The notes: a model not told the origin generated them from the letters alone. A stretch of 64,000 bases of DNA from Wyeomyia smithii (GCF_029784165.1 NC_073696.1:150094812-150158811); one strand, 5' to 3'. Shown: positions 32,165 through 43,110, numbered from the stretch's first letter. Made by a program: numbers and translations.

Positions 32165-33249
32165 ACAGGAGGTAGACAAAATAATTGAGATAAATAGAAT
32201 TCTCTCGGATTTTCAATGGCCAGAACTTTACGAAAAATGAATCAATTTTGATAACTGGTTCCATTTCACTGGAAAACAGTATTATATTAGTATTACTTGG
32301 GAACTTGGTGTGACCTACCTACACCGAAAATGTTTCGGATTTCAAGAGTGTGTGTCAAAGTGTACATTTTTGCAACGCATAGAGCGTTCTAGGCAACTAA
32401 ATTGTCTATCTAAAATACTTCATTCAAAAAAATCTGAGATCACCGATATTTTCTAAAATCCTTTTTTGTTCTTAAAATTATATTTTTTTCAGAGTAGGAT
32501 CTTAAACTCATTTTTTTTATATTTTCGAAGGAAAGTTCAGATAATTTTTACTAAGATATATTGATTCATAAGAAAAAGGTTCAAATACAGTTAGGTTTTC
32601 TTACGCGGGGGATACATGCCTCGTGAAAAAACCATGTTAATTCAAAAATCCGCTTGATAAACCGCTTCAATTCAAAAATTCGCGTAAAAACCACGTTAAT
32701 TTGAAAATCTGCATAAATAAACTTTTAGAGAAAATCCGTGTGAAAATAATCTGATCTATTTAAATGTTAATCCAGATAAATTGCTCTATGACCTACACAC
32801 CCACAATGTTCGATTGAATTCTGCTAGAGTGCTGCAAGCCCAAAGAAAATTAGTACCCACCAGGGAAAAAACCGCCAAAATCAACACCCATACTTAATAA
32901 ATTCATACCTCGATGATTCCTTGGCGAATTCCCAATCTTTGGCTACCAATGAACCCGAAATAAATTCTTATTTATTAACAACATATAAACCTAAGTGAAA
33001 CAGAATATCATAAAAAGTTCTACGCGTTGCAAAAATGTACACTTTGGCACACACTCCGGAAATCCGAAACATTTCCAGTGAACCTTGGTCACGTCCAGTT
33101 CTCAAGTAACACTAGGAAACTAGGACAGTTTTCCAGTAAAATGAAACCTGTTTTGTCAGAATTGATTCATTTTTCGTGTAGTTTTGACCATTTAAAAATT
33201 GACAGAATTTTGCCTGCTTCAATTATTTCCCTTATTATACAACCTTCAA
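32165..33249. mobile_element. Foldback element with about 220-bp inverted arms
   Basis: The left arm (32165-32400) and right arm (33010-33249) are imperfect reverse complements; matching blocks include TGTTTCGGATTTC, AAAGTGTACATTTTTGCAAC and ACGAAAAATGAATCAATT. The centre (32400-33010) is AT-rich with CGCG-containing repeats. TSD not determined. Confidence 0.65.
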
Positions 33250-33637
33250 AATAAACTTCGGCTTGAAACTACTCCGTAGAAAGCACTCTCGGCGTAAAAC
33301 TCGAAGACTTTCCAAAACAAACTGTTTAACTCGTCCGGTTGTTTGATTTCATTTGCAGTATCGTAAGATTTGTCATTCAAGGCCTTAACACAATGGATAC
33401 GTTGCGGCTGCGTTTGCGGCAATTTGACAGTTAGCCCATACATTTACTGTCACATTGACGTCAACGCAACGCAACGTATCCATTCTGTTTGGGCCATCAC
33501 TGTCTCTGTTTTTAACAAATTTATATAGCAAAATTGCATTTGTCGAATAACGTTTGCGGTAAAAAAAAATCAATCATAGTAACCTATGAGTTAGCATAAA
33601 AAAAATTGACAGCCCTATCAGTCAAACTCTAACTGTG

Positions 33638-35086
33638 ATGGCGAAAAAAAGTGAAGCTACTCCGTTCAGAAGTGTGCGCGTTCAAAGAACGGTACCCCGC
33701 CGCGTCAAAAACGGGCATCGTGCGGCACTTTGTGGACCCCGGGTATGTCGGTTTTGGCATCTACAACATCTTGACACTATTGGACAACGATCAGAGCATC
33801 GGAAGAAAGCCCGATTCCGGACGGCCAACGACCCTGAGCGACAAGAAGCTTCCAAGGATGCTGAAGAGGAAGACCGAGGGAAAAGTGGCTAAATCGCTGC
33901 GTGCACTTGGCAGAGAGATTGGTGCGTGCTCTAAAACAGTGAAAAACCATCTGGAGAACATGGACATACATGTAGGAAGTGGCAGTGGACTCCACTGGTC
34001 TTGGAGCTGCAGGCAATGACGCAGCGACAGCGGTTGAAGATGGTCAAGTCAATTTTCCCGGCGAATCGCGACGCGGCAGTGGTATTGGACGAATAGACCT
34101 ATCTCACCCTGGATGGCAACGACAAGCAGGGCTCAACGTATTTTACCTCCCCCACGAAGGAAGTGAGCATCGAGGTAAGGTTTATTTCACAGACCAAGTT
34201 CCCCAAGAAGGTGCGGCTGTTGCTGTCAATCAGCGAGAAAGGGATGTCAAAATTGCTCTTCTTTCGCTCCGGGCTGGCTGTGAACGGGGAATTTTTTGGT
34301 ACGAACAGGGTTGCCACATTTAAATCTGTGTTTCCCCTTGAAAAAATCTGAACATCTGTATCTAGAACAAAAATATCTGTAAAAAAAATCTGTGTTGTTC
34401 AAACACAAAGAACTTTGTATTTTTTGAGTTTTTATGGTACATAAACGAAATTTTTAGCTTAAAACGTGTGAGGAGTTGAAAATATGTTCAATTTGCTCAA
34501 TATTTAATGAAATAAAATTTTGATTGTTTTTTAAAATTAATGTCAATTTCGAAAAATCTTTAAATCTGTACTTTTCAACGAAAATCTGTAAATCTGAACT
34601 TTTCAACGAAAATCTGTATATCTGTATATATAGATTCTGTACCGTTACTTGGGCCAAAAATCTGTAAAATACAGATTAATCTGTAGATGTGGCATCCCTG
34701 AGTACGAAGTGCCTGACAGAAGTTGCGTCGTTCATCAAGAAATACCATAAGCGCGAAGACACGGTGTTCTGGCCAGATTTGACGTCGGCCAACTATTCGT
34801 AGCGATCGTTGGAGAAGATGGAGCGGCTGAATATTGATGTGGTACCGAAGTCGGCGAATCCGCTCAATGTCCCCCAGCTGCTTCCCATCGAGAATTTCTG
34901 GGCAAGTTTGAAGCGCAAGATCTATTCCAACAATTTTGTCTCGAAAACGGAGGAGGAATTAAAAAAAACGAAGAGAGCTTAAAAACATGGCTACACGCAC
35001 GTTTTCGTCCGCCATTGCGAATGTTCCGGTTAACTGTCGAAAGGCTGCACGCAAGGACGTAATATTTTTTGTGAGGAAGCTAACAT
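33638..35086 (+). pseudogene. mariner (DD37E) transposase, broken
   Basis: ATG at 33638 (MAKKSEATPF); a one-base slip in the A run just downstream moves the reading to KLLRSEVCAFKERYPAASKT, the helix-turn-helix N-terminus, then SGRPTTLSDKKLPRMLK. The first catalytic Asp lies in LTLDGND (about 34110). The MITE insertion breaks the frame at 34306. Reading resumes TKCLTEVASFIKKYHKREDT, then VFWPDLTSANYS (second Asp, codon 34776-34778), a TAG at 34799-34801, and LPIENFWASLKRK (Glu, codon 34890-34892). Exactly 37 residues separate the last two, giving DD37E. Not functional. Confidence 0.82.
34306..34700. mobile_element. hAT-type MITE, 395 bp, inside the mariner
   Basis: Ends CAGGGTTGCCACATTTAAAT and, in reverse complement, CAGGGATGCCACATCTACAG. 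Flanks GGTACGAA (34298-34305) and AGTACGAA (34701-34708), 8 bp with one mismatch. The interior is rich in AAATCTGTA repeats. No ORF. Confidence 0.82.
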
Positions 35087-35564
35087 GACAACCTTCCATG
35101 GGAAATTTATCCAAATCAATTATCTATCATAGTTTTTTTTTCATCGCCATCTGAAATCGTTTATTTTCATCATCTGAAAAAAAAAATTTCACCGCAAACG
35201 TTAGCTGTCAAATTATCGATACTTATCGATAATATCGATAAAAGTCCCGGAATTATCGATTGTTATCGATGTCCGTTCTGGGCGATATTTCCCATCACTA
35301 TATGACGCAACCAGAAATCAAAACAATATCAACAAGAGGAGAGCACTGTCAGTATGCATAAGGTATGTTGAATGTCGGTAGCAATGATCTAGATATATTA
35401 GCGTTGTTAATATATTAGGTAATATATTTACATGAGTGTCTTGCCCCGCGCCATACTGCGTATTGCGACATGTTAAAAAACCGTTGCAACTTTTTACACA
35501 TGAAACGAAATTAGCTTGGATGTCTGTTATCTGTGCCTATACCATTAAGACACTTTAGGTATCG

Positions 35565-35736
35565 TATGTAAGATCTGTTCTTGAATATTGTAGTGTAGTT
35601 TGGAGCCCATATCTACCCACACATGTAGCAAGAATAGAATCAGTTCAAAAACAGTTTTTGTTTTATGCACTCAGGAAGCTAGGTTGGAGCTCTATGATAC
35701 TCCCATCATATGAATCACGGTGCATGCTAATAGGGG
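35565..35736 (+). pseudogene. Jockey-type LINE reverse transcriptase fragment
   Basis: Plus-strand reading YVRSVLEYCSVVWSPYLPTH, VARIESVQKQFLFYALRKLG, WSSMILPSYESRCMLIG. This is the post-RT 'thumb' motif 'R..LEY.S.VWsP' of Jockey-clade LINEs. About 57 codons remain, with no start and no catalytic motif. Confidence 0.7.
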
Positions 35737-35898
35737 GTTTTAATTTGAAATAATTCCTGCTTTTTCTTATACTAATCGATAACCGACCTTTCAGTAGGCA
35801 TTACGCAATTTGTCTAAGATTTCTACGAGTTTTCGTTGATTTTAAAATTGAAAAATTATATTTTTTTCAATTTTCACTAACTGGCAAGTAGTGCACAG

Positions 35899-35991
35899 AG
35901 TGACATTGCTGTTGCTGGCCTTTGGGGAATATAACCCTGATAGTAAGCAAAGTGACATTTCCGCTGCTGGCTTGTGGAAAATATAACCCTG
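35899..35991 (+). repeat. Two-copy direct repeat, about 51-bp period
   Basis: AGTGACATTGCTGTTGCTGG...ATATAACCCTGA is repeated as AGTGACATTTCCGCTGCTGG...ATATAACCCTGG 51 bases on. Confidence 0.65.
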
Positions 35992-36103
35992 GTTTACGTG
36001 TCATGACCAGAGCTTTGAAAAAATCCTTTTCTAAAAAGACGCTTGAACGATTTCTCGTTCAGTTACATGCTTTCCTTTTTGTGCGATCCTTCGCTCATTT
36101 TCA

Positions 36104-36440
36104 ACTTGTATCTGCAGCATGTTCAATTTCAAAGAACGGTTCAAAGCAGAGCGAATATGGAACGAGCTGCGTGCAAAGATGCTTCCGCAAAAGGATCGCC
36201 GCTTCGTCTTTCATGTCCGTCATACAATTGTCTGCCGGCATACACATACCATTTTTCGTTTGCGTTCATGATCGACCGAGAAAACAGTCAAGCAGTCTTT
36301 AACAGTCAGCACTTGTATCTGCAGCACGTTTAATTTAAACGAAAGGTTCAAAACAGAACGAATATGCATCGGGCTGCGTGCAAGGTTGTTTCCGCAAATG
36401 GAGCACCGCCTCGGTATTCAAGGCCGTTCGGGAAACTTCG
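36104..36440 (+). repeat. Two-copy direct repeat, 207-bp period
   Basis: ACTTGTATCTGCAGCA at 36104 recurs at 36311. Following blocks (GGTTCAAA, GAACGAATATG-like, GCTGCGTGCAA, TTTCCGCAAA-like) recur in order with substitutions. Unidentified repeat. Confidence 0.6.
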
Positions 36441-36642
36441 TACAATGTTCTGTCTGCATTACCATTCCGTTTTTCTTACGTTTGAGGCGTAGCGAGAGAA
36501 TTCCGAAATTATGCTTAACATTCGCATTGTTGTCAAATTGACGATTTGTGGTTGGAATAAGTTTTAAATGCAGTCCCTCTACAATTATGGGTCAGTCAAC
36601 GTATTGTCTGAATGTTCAAAAATGAAATGGTTTGCTAGTTTA

Positions 36643-38197
36643 CCTTACCAAACAGTCCCAAGCCGTGGTGTGGCCTTTGCTGTACGTAAGAGTCGTCCAC
36701 AAGGTCCTGGCTGCAGTTCGCCAGCTCTGCAGTCTGCGTAGGGTCGACCTATGTCTTCCATCTGATCGATCCACCTCGCCCGCTGTGCACCTCTCCGTCT
36801 CATCTTTAAAGGATTGGTTTCAAGAACCATCTTTACCGGGTTGTCGTCCGACATCCTTACAACATGCCCAGCCCACCGCAACCTGCCAATTTTAGCGGCG
36901 TGGAAGATAGATGGTTCCCCAAGCAGCTCCTGCAGTTTGTGGTTCATTCGTCTTCTTCACACTCCGTTCTCCATCTGCATTCCACCGAAAATGGTACGCA
37001 ACACTTTCCGCTCGAAGACCGCAAGGGTGCGTTGGTCCTCCACAAGCATAGTCCATGTCTCATGCCCGTAGAGGATTACCGGTCTGTCCAACGTCTTGTA
37101 GATGGCTAACTTGGTGCGGCGACGAAATATACTCGATCGGAGCGTCCTCCGGAGACCAAAGTATGGACGATTTTCTGCCGAAATGCGCCGTTAAATTTTT
37201 TTTTACATATCAATGCGCTGTTGAATTTCTCTCCTGGTATCGTTGTCGGCAGTTACCAGTGAGCCCAGATACACGAACTCATCGACCACCTCAATTTCAT
37301 CACCACCAATTTGGACTCGAGGTGGGAGGTTAGCACTGTCTTCTCGTGAACCCCTTCCTTTCATGTACTTCGTCTTCGATGCATTGATGACCAGTCCGAT
37401 CCGTTTGGCTTCGGGCTTTAGTCCGATGTACGTATCCGCCACCTTCACAAAGGTCCGAGCCACAATGTCGATATCGTCGGCGAAACCAAACAGTTGAACC
37501 GATTTTCGAAATATCATGTCACTCGTATTAAGTCCCGCTCTTCTAATGACACCTTCCAGGGCAATGTTATACAGTAGGCATACCCTTGCCTTAAACCTCT
37601 TCGAGTTTCAAAGGGACTCAAGAGTGCCCCCGATACTCGAACTACACACATCACTCGATCCATCGTCGCTTTGACCAACCGCGTTAGTTTGTCTGGAAAT
37701 CCGTAGTCGTGCATAATTTGCCATAGTTGGTCTCGATCGATTGTGTCGTACGCCGATTTAAAATCGATAAACTAATGATGTGTGGGCACGTTATATTCGC
37801 GGCATTTCTGTATGTCTTGTCGATCAGCGAATATCTGATCCGTGGTGGCGCGGGCACCCATGAACAGCGTTGCCAGGTATCCAGATTTAGCTGGATTATC
37901 CAGATTTTTGAACATGTATCCAGGTAGACAGATTTGATGTCCAATTATCCAGATTTCCATGAATGATCCAGATTTTATTTTCTCTGTTCCGCAAAAAGGT
38001 CATCACTTAAAATTTGGCGCGAAATTTTGCAATTCTGTCACCTCAAATTTTACGTACCCCAAGACTTTTATCCGAAGAATTTACCTTTCACCCCACGAAA
38101 TGACTTCCAGATACTTTGCAGATTTTTTTTTTGCCTTTTCCAGATTTTTAAAAAAATGACCTGGCAACGCTGCCCATGAACCCCGCCTGGTAGTGCC
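36643..38197 (-). mobile_element. 5'-truncated RTE-type LINE (minus strand)
   Basis: Flanked by an exact 14-bp TSD, GGTTTGCTAGTTTA, at 36629-36642 and 38198-38211. On the minus strand the broken frame reads ATTDQIFADRQDIQKCREYN, FIDFKSAYDTIDRDQLWQIM, MHDYGFPDKLTRLVKATMDR, GLRQG, then FGFADDIDIVAR (RT catalytic FADD), KYMKGRGSREDSANLPPRV, and the C-terminal RTE box IGRLRWAGHVVRMSDDNP. A hAT MITE (37865-38172) interrupts it just inside its 5' end. It has several stops and frameshifts. Confidence 0.85.
37865..38172. mobile_element. hAT-type MITE, 308 bp, inside the RTE LINE
   Basis: Ends CAGCGTTGCCAGGT and ACCTGGCAACGCTG (perfect 14-bp TIR). Exact 8-bp TSD CCCATGAA at 37857-37864 and 38173-38180. 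Interior rich in ATCCAGATTT repeats. Related in layout to the MITE at 34306-34700. Confidence 0.9.
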
Positions 38198-38279
38198 GGT
38201 TTGCTAGTTTATATTAGATCAAATTTGTGCCAAAATTAAAGGTGTCCTGATTTTAAACTCGGACCAGATGGTATCCCTA

Positions 38280-39048
38280 CACACCAAAAATTCTCTTTAT
38301 GGTTCAGCAAAGTACATTGCTGAAAGTGTATCAGCAAATCACTTGTTTACTGAATCACAGCATTTTTTTTCAAAAGTTTACTGTAATTCAGTTCTACAGT
38401 TTACTGAATTTCGTTCAGTAATTTTATTTTTGCTGTAAACCAGTATTTCATTGATAAATTTACTGAAAACCAGTAATCGATTCAGTGATTCGCAAAAATA
38501 CAGCAAATCTATTTGCTGAACAGAAAACAGTAAATGAATGTTTGCTGGAATCCAGCGAAAGAATTGATATGTCAAAATATTTTACGTCAAGCTGACATTA
38601 GTAAAACGCGCCAAATCGCTGTGCAGCTGGTACGGGATCATCTCTAAGCTCCTGATAGCGGATATGGGACCATAGCTAAGTCACTGTTGGGCTAGATGAA
38701 CTTAAAGGTTGAAATGATAATCATACATCTTCAGTTCAACAGTAATTTGGCTATGATCCGATGGGCGGATGGAAGCTGGTGCCTGAGGGAAACATGGTTC
38801 CCTTGAACTAACTGGTTAACCAGTAAATTGATTTATGCTTTGCTGAATGTACAGCAAATTGTCATAGCTGACAATCAGCAATTTGTATTTTGTTTTACTG
38901 AACATGCAGCAAACGATCTGTCATTTTTATGCAATTGAGCATTACTGAATAATCAGCAAATTTCATTTTGCTGAACAGATTGCTGGAAACACAGCACACC
39001 AAAAATCAGCAAAATTTTGCTGGTTTCCAGCAATGAAAATTTGGTGTG
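38280..39048. mobile_element. TA-flanked MITE, 769 bp, with dense CAGCAAA/TTTGCTG repeats
   Basis: TIR CACACCAAAAATTC at 38280 and, in reverse complement, CACACCAAATTTTC at 39048, flanked by TA (38278-38279, 39049-39050). The interior carries many short complementary motifs (GCTGAA, CAGCAAA, TTTGCTG, TTACTG), so the transcript could fold heavily. No ORF. Confidence 0.75.
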
Positions 39049-39758
39049 TATGATGCGTGTGAATCGGTTGGGAAGAAAAATATCACTTACATGGCCAAAG
39101 ACACAATTATGGGTCACTTTTGGCATTCAAAATCATTTAGACTATAAAATCATCAAAATATATAACACAAGTTATTTTATTGTTATAAAAGCTTGATAAT
39201 AAGTTACTTTATTCAGTCTTGTCGCATAATCATGTACAAGTAATAAAAATAGCCAAAATATGGACTGACCCACAATTGTATATATAATTGTATAATTGTA
39301 ATACCACAAGATGTAACATTACTACAATTATGGGTCACTTCACTTACTGCACCGAGCAGAATAATAGTTTTTCGTGACATTTTCAACTTTAAATCATTTT
39401 AATCGTATGAATGAGGTTGTTGTGAGTTACAAAAAATACTACTGCTAATTAAAATTGTTCAGTTTCGTGAGAATAGACGTATTTGCGTGGAAGTGACCCA
39501 TAATTGTAGCTGACCCATAACTGTGGAGGTGTATATATATTAAATAAATAGCTCGCAACGTTTTTTTTTGTATCCGTTGTTTTTTCATAGAGTGAAAGTG
39601 GTACATGCTACATGGCCGTCGTATCCAAATACAATTACGTTTTAATACATAATTCCAATTCTTTTGATCGTCTCGTTTTGTTACATGCTCTAGACTGCAT
39701 TAGTGCAGTTGAATCTATGAAATTCAATTATTAAAATAAGTTTTTGGAGTATATTGAT

Positions 39759-39880
39759 TGTGGTGTTGTTGTCTATGGTCGGAGAGTGACATATCTATGT
39801 AAGATCTATGGTAGGAGAATATATAGAAGATGGCTAATGACACGGATGTGTTTGTTCATTTTGTATTCTGGAATACCACA
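39759..39880 (+). repeat. 5' LTR (122 bp)
   Basis: Begins TGTGGTG and ends TACCACA, a TG...CA LTR. It differs from the 3' LTR at about positions 8 and 117 only. Confidence 0.92.
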
Positions 39881-39881
39881 A

Positions 39882-39900
39882 ATTCGCTACGAGATTGGGA
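39882..39900 (+). promoter_or_regulatory. Candidate primer-binding region
   Basis: The sequence just after the 5' LTR (ATTCGCTACGAGATTGGG) is where a tRNA primer should bind. I could not match it to a particular tRNA. Confidence 0.3.
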
Positions 39901-40073
39901 TATTTGAATACTGTTAGTGATATTTTATCGTAGATTAGTTTCTTGGCAAGTGAAGGTAAGTAAATTTTAAAAGGAAGATATGAATTTAAAGGATTATTCC
40001 TTATATTTTGGTTAGCATTTGATGTGAAGATTAATTGAGCAAGCGTGACAGAGAGAGAAGTATTTGCTTGCTG

Positions 40074-40261
40074 CCACGTCAAGAGAGTGGAAAGTTTGTG
40101 CTACCGCGCCTGAGAGCGGATCGCTACCGCACCAGAAAGCGGTGTTGCTACCGTGACTTAACAGCGGAATTGCTACCACGGCTAAAGAGTGGTTATTTAT
40201 GGTTGTTGCTACCGCAGCGCGAGTGCGGATTTGATACGTTGCTACCGCGCCTTGACAGCGG
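40074..40261 (+). repeat. Leader array of seven short hairpins (CCRC...GYGG)
   Basis: Seven units with a CCGC/GCGG or CCAC/GTGG stem and an 8-9-base loop: 40074-40090, 40104-40119, 40127-40142, 40151-40167, 40176-40192, 40212-40228, 40245-40261. Six of them are preceded by GCTA. In units 1 and 5 both stem strands changed together (CCAC with GTGG); unit 4 has a G-T wobble. Located between the 5' LTR and gag, where packaging or translation signals of retroelements usually lie. Confidence 0.7.
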
Positions 40262-40412
40262 AGATTGTTTACATTGTGAGGTGCTTAGATGAAATAGAAA
40301 TACGAACAGTCGTAGCTAGCTCTGAGATTTTATTTGATTTCGTGTTTTCGAGGTAAATAATGTTGATTAATTTCGTTTGGTAACGAAACTAAACAGATTG
40401 CTTTCTTCAAGG

Positions 40413-41387
40413 ATGGAAAATCGAGTGTTTGCAAACTTGCCGGCGTTTTCGTGCGCAGATATACCATTAACGGATCGCAGACAAAAGTGGATAACTTGGA
40501 AGCGTGGTTTTGAGATTTTCCTCCGGGCATCGAAGATCAATGATGCAACGCAAAAGAAAGATTTGCTCTTGGCTCACGGTGGTTTTGAATCGCAAGAGAT
40601 ATTTTTCAATATTCCGGGTGCAGATGTTGATGCTGGCAAGGATACGGACACAGACCCTTACAAAGTTGCCTTGGAGAAATTGGATACATATTTTGCCCCT
40701 CAGCGGCATGAGGCACATGAGCGTTATGTGTTCTGGGCTTTAAAACCAGAGCCTGGCGAAAGTTTGATGAAGTTCTTGATGAAGACCCAAACGCACGCAT
40801 CTAAGTGCAATTTCGGAAAAACTTCCACCGACAGTTCTGCAATAGCTGTAGTAAACAAGATGCTTCAGTTTGTACCTGTTTCGCTCCGTGAAAAACTGTT
40901 GCAGGTAACGAATCTAGACCTGGAAGAAGTTGTCAAGCAGGTGAATGCATTTGAAACTTCCCGCTCAGCTAGCGAGCAGATAAGCGGTCAATCAATTTAA
41001 CCAGTAGTATGTAAGAATCCGGAATTTGTGCAACGCGTTAAGGGACTTTGCAAATTCTGCGGAAAGAATCAAGTTCCAGGTCATTGTCCAGCTTGGAATA
41101 AAACGTGTTCCAATTGCTACAAGCTGGGGCATTTTCATGAAGTTTGTTACATCGCGTAGGACAATCAGGAAATTCTGCTAGCTTTCCCCAGAAGGCACCA
41201 TTTAAGCAAACTGTTAAATGGAACCACTTCCAAGCTTTCCAGTCCAATCGCACATCGTCCGGAAAACCACCACAACAACCGCCTTATCCTACTCGACAGG
41301 TGCATGCGATTGGTGACGAACAAGAAGAAGAATATACGGAATTGGTAGAAATGGTGTCGTCGGCGAGTGATTCAGATGAGCTGGTGT
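40413..41387 (+). pseudogene. gag of the LTR element, with stops
   Basis: I take the ATG at 40413 (MENRVFANLPAFSC) over the upstream TTG. The capsid-like region includes KWITWKRGFEIFLRAS and ERYVFWALKPEPGESLMKFL. A TAA at 40998 interrupts it. The same frame line continues with the nucleocapsid: GLCKFCGKNQVPGHCPAW and CSNCYKLGHFHEVC (CCHC knuckle), then TAG near 41157 and at about 41387. Structural protein of the retroelement particle. Confidence 0.75.
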
Positions 41388-43110
41388 AGGCTAAAGTCGG
41401 AGGTGTCATCGTCGAAATGCAGATAGATTCTGGTGTTTATTCGAATATCATCGACGACAAGACCTGGGGAATGATGCTGAGGAATGGAGTACAGACGTTG
41501 ACTAGGAATGATCAGGCGGACAAAAAGTTCAAGGCATATGCACAGAAAGATTGCCTGGTAGTGATGGAAATGTTCGACGCGGAAATCATTATTAATGATA
41601 GGGACAAAGAATTAAAAACGAACGCACGTTTTTACGTCGTGAAAGATGAACCACAGCCTTTGCTAGGCAAGCAAACGGCAAAGCTCCTAGGAGTTTTGAT
41701 TACCGGACTTCCTAGCCAACATGAGCAGGTACGGAGTATTGGCACTATGTGTCCATTCCCCAAGATCCGTGGTGTAAAGATCCATATTCCAATCGATAAA
41801 TCTGTCCAGCCAGTTGTTCAACGCTTTCGGCGGCTTCCATTCGCTACTTTGGAACGTGTGGGAGATAAGCTCAAGGAACTGCTCACAAAGGACATAATTG
41901 AAAAGGTGGACGAGCCCAGCCGGTGGGTTTCACCGATGGTCGTGGTAATAAAGGACAGCGGGGAAATTCGATTGTGTATCGATATGAGGCAGGTGAACAA
42001 AGCGGTCTTACGGGAGACGCACCCACTACCAACAATTGAGGATGTTCGATGGATGCTAAATGGTGCAGTCTATTTCACCAGACTTGACATCAAGGACGCA
42101 TTTCATCCATTGGAGCTTGACGAAGAAAGTAAACCGCTAACTACTTTCATCACTCATAAAAGTAAGATAAAAATTAACAGAAAAAGATAAAATCTTAGAT
42201 CTCGAGGTGCTTTAACTGGGTATTTTTTTATTGCTTTATTTAAAGGTCTCTTCCGTTATAAGAGACTAGTCTTTGGAATATCTTGCGCACCAGAGATTTT
42301 TCAGAAGATTATTGTGCAAATTTTGTCGGATTGTGGCCATTCCATTAATTTCATTGACGATATAATCGTTGTGGGCAGAACTGAACAGGAGCATGATGAA
42401 GCACTTAGGAAAGTATTGGACAAACTTCGTGTTTACGGGGTTATGCTCAATCACGCAAAATGTGCATTTAAATTGACTGAGATCGACTTCCTCGGCCACA
42501 GGTTTAGCAAAAACGGGATTACTCCTTCACCGAGCAAGATAGCAGCTCTGCAGAGCTTCCGAGCCCCAACCACCTGTGAGGAAGTCAGAAGTTTTCTCGG
42601 TCTCGTTAACTACGTTGGGGCGTTTATTCCGAACCTTGCCACCATTTCATTTCCTCTCAAAGAGCTTACGAAAAACAAAGCTGTTTTTCAATGGAGTTTG
42701 GAAGAACAGAAAGCTTTCGACGAGTTGCTTAAATCAATATGTCATGTAGACCAACTTGCACATTTTGATCCTAAGCTAAAAACCAGAGTTGTTGCGGACG
42801 CTTCTCTGGTAGGACTCGGAGCAGTCCTGTTGCAGTTTTTCGAAGGATCGCCGAGAGTCGTTTCGTATGCCAGCAAGAGTTTGACTGAAACAGAACGTCG
42901 ATATGCTCAGACGGAGAAGGAGGCTTTGGCCTAAGTATGGGCAGTTGAACGGTTTCAGATTTATCTCGTGGGCATCAGGTTTGAATTGGAAACCGATCAT
43001 AAACCCCTCGAGGCCATATTTTCGCCAGATTCTTCACCATGTTTAAGGGTAGAACGTTGGGTACTTAGGCGCGTTAAGCGTTCAGTTTCGATGTAGTATT
43101 CCGTAAAGGT
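41388..43110 (+). pseudogene. pol of the LTR element: protease, RT, RNase H
   Basis: The protease motif is MQIDSGVYSNIID (Asp-Ser-Gly). RT: PIDKSVQPVVQRFRRLPFAT, RWVSPMVVVIKDSGEIRLCI, FTRLDIKDAFHPLELDE (first Asp), then an 84-nt GT-AG segment (42162-42245), then LFRYKRLVFGISCAPEIFQK and INFIDDIIVVG (the usual Y-DD is F-I-DD here), and the RT connection FLGLVNYVGAFIPNLA. RNase H: RVVADASLVGLGAVLLQ, and, after a stop at about 42932, FELETDHKPLEAIF. Several stop codons are present. Confidence 0.82.
42162..42245 (+). other. 84-nt GT-AG segment inside the RT domain
   Basis: It starts GTAAGATAAA and ends TTTATTTAAAG, exactly between ...THK(A) and the conserved LFRYKRL. Removing it keeps the RT frame; keeping it adds a TAA at about 42188. 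It could be a small intron or a short insertion. Confidence 0.55.

Larger units (their letters stand above)
33550..35201 (+). mobile_element. mariner of the DD37E type, interrupted by a hAT MITE
   Basis: The TIRs are ACGTTTGCGGT (33550) and its complement ACCGCAAACGT ending at 35201, flanked by TA (33548-33549 and 35202-35203). Subtracting the 395-bp MITE and its 8-bp duplication leaves about 1.25 kb, the usual size of a mariner. The transposase is on the plus strand. Confidence 0.8.
31544..35300. mobile_element. hAT-like element carrying nested insertions
   Basis: The ends are TAGTGATGGTAAACTTATCG (from 31544) and, at 35300, a sequence whose reverse complement begins TAGTGATGGGAAATATCG. Flanks are AATGACGC (31536-31543) and TATGACGC (35301-35308), an 8-bp TSD with one mismatch. 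Subterminal regions are rich in ATCGATA on both sides (31560-31640, 35215-35270). About 1 kb of the element proper remains; a foldback element (32165-33249) and a mariner (33550-35201) sit inside. No hAT transposase is visible. Confidence 0.65.
35301..36571. other. Spacer with a Jockey fragment and tandem repeats
   Basis: No intact gene. It contains a dispersed repeat shared in inverted form with about 48130-48230 (35449-35545), a Jockey-type RT fragment, and two sets of tandem duplications listed separately. Confidence 0.4.
36572..39533. mobile_element. pogo/Tigger-like non-autonomous element with nested insertions
   Basis: The left end CAGTCCCTCTACAATTATGG (36572) and the right end, in reverse complement ACACCTCCACAGTTATGGGT, share the TIR core (T/C)ACA(A/G)TTATGGGTCAG. 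A second pair of the same motif lies inside (39110 and about 39495). About 620 bases remain after removing an RTE LINE (36643-38197) and a TA-flanked MITE (38280-39048). No transposase. Confidence 0.5.
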
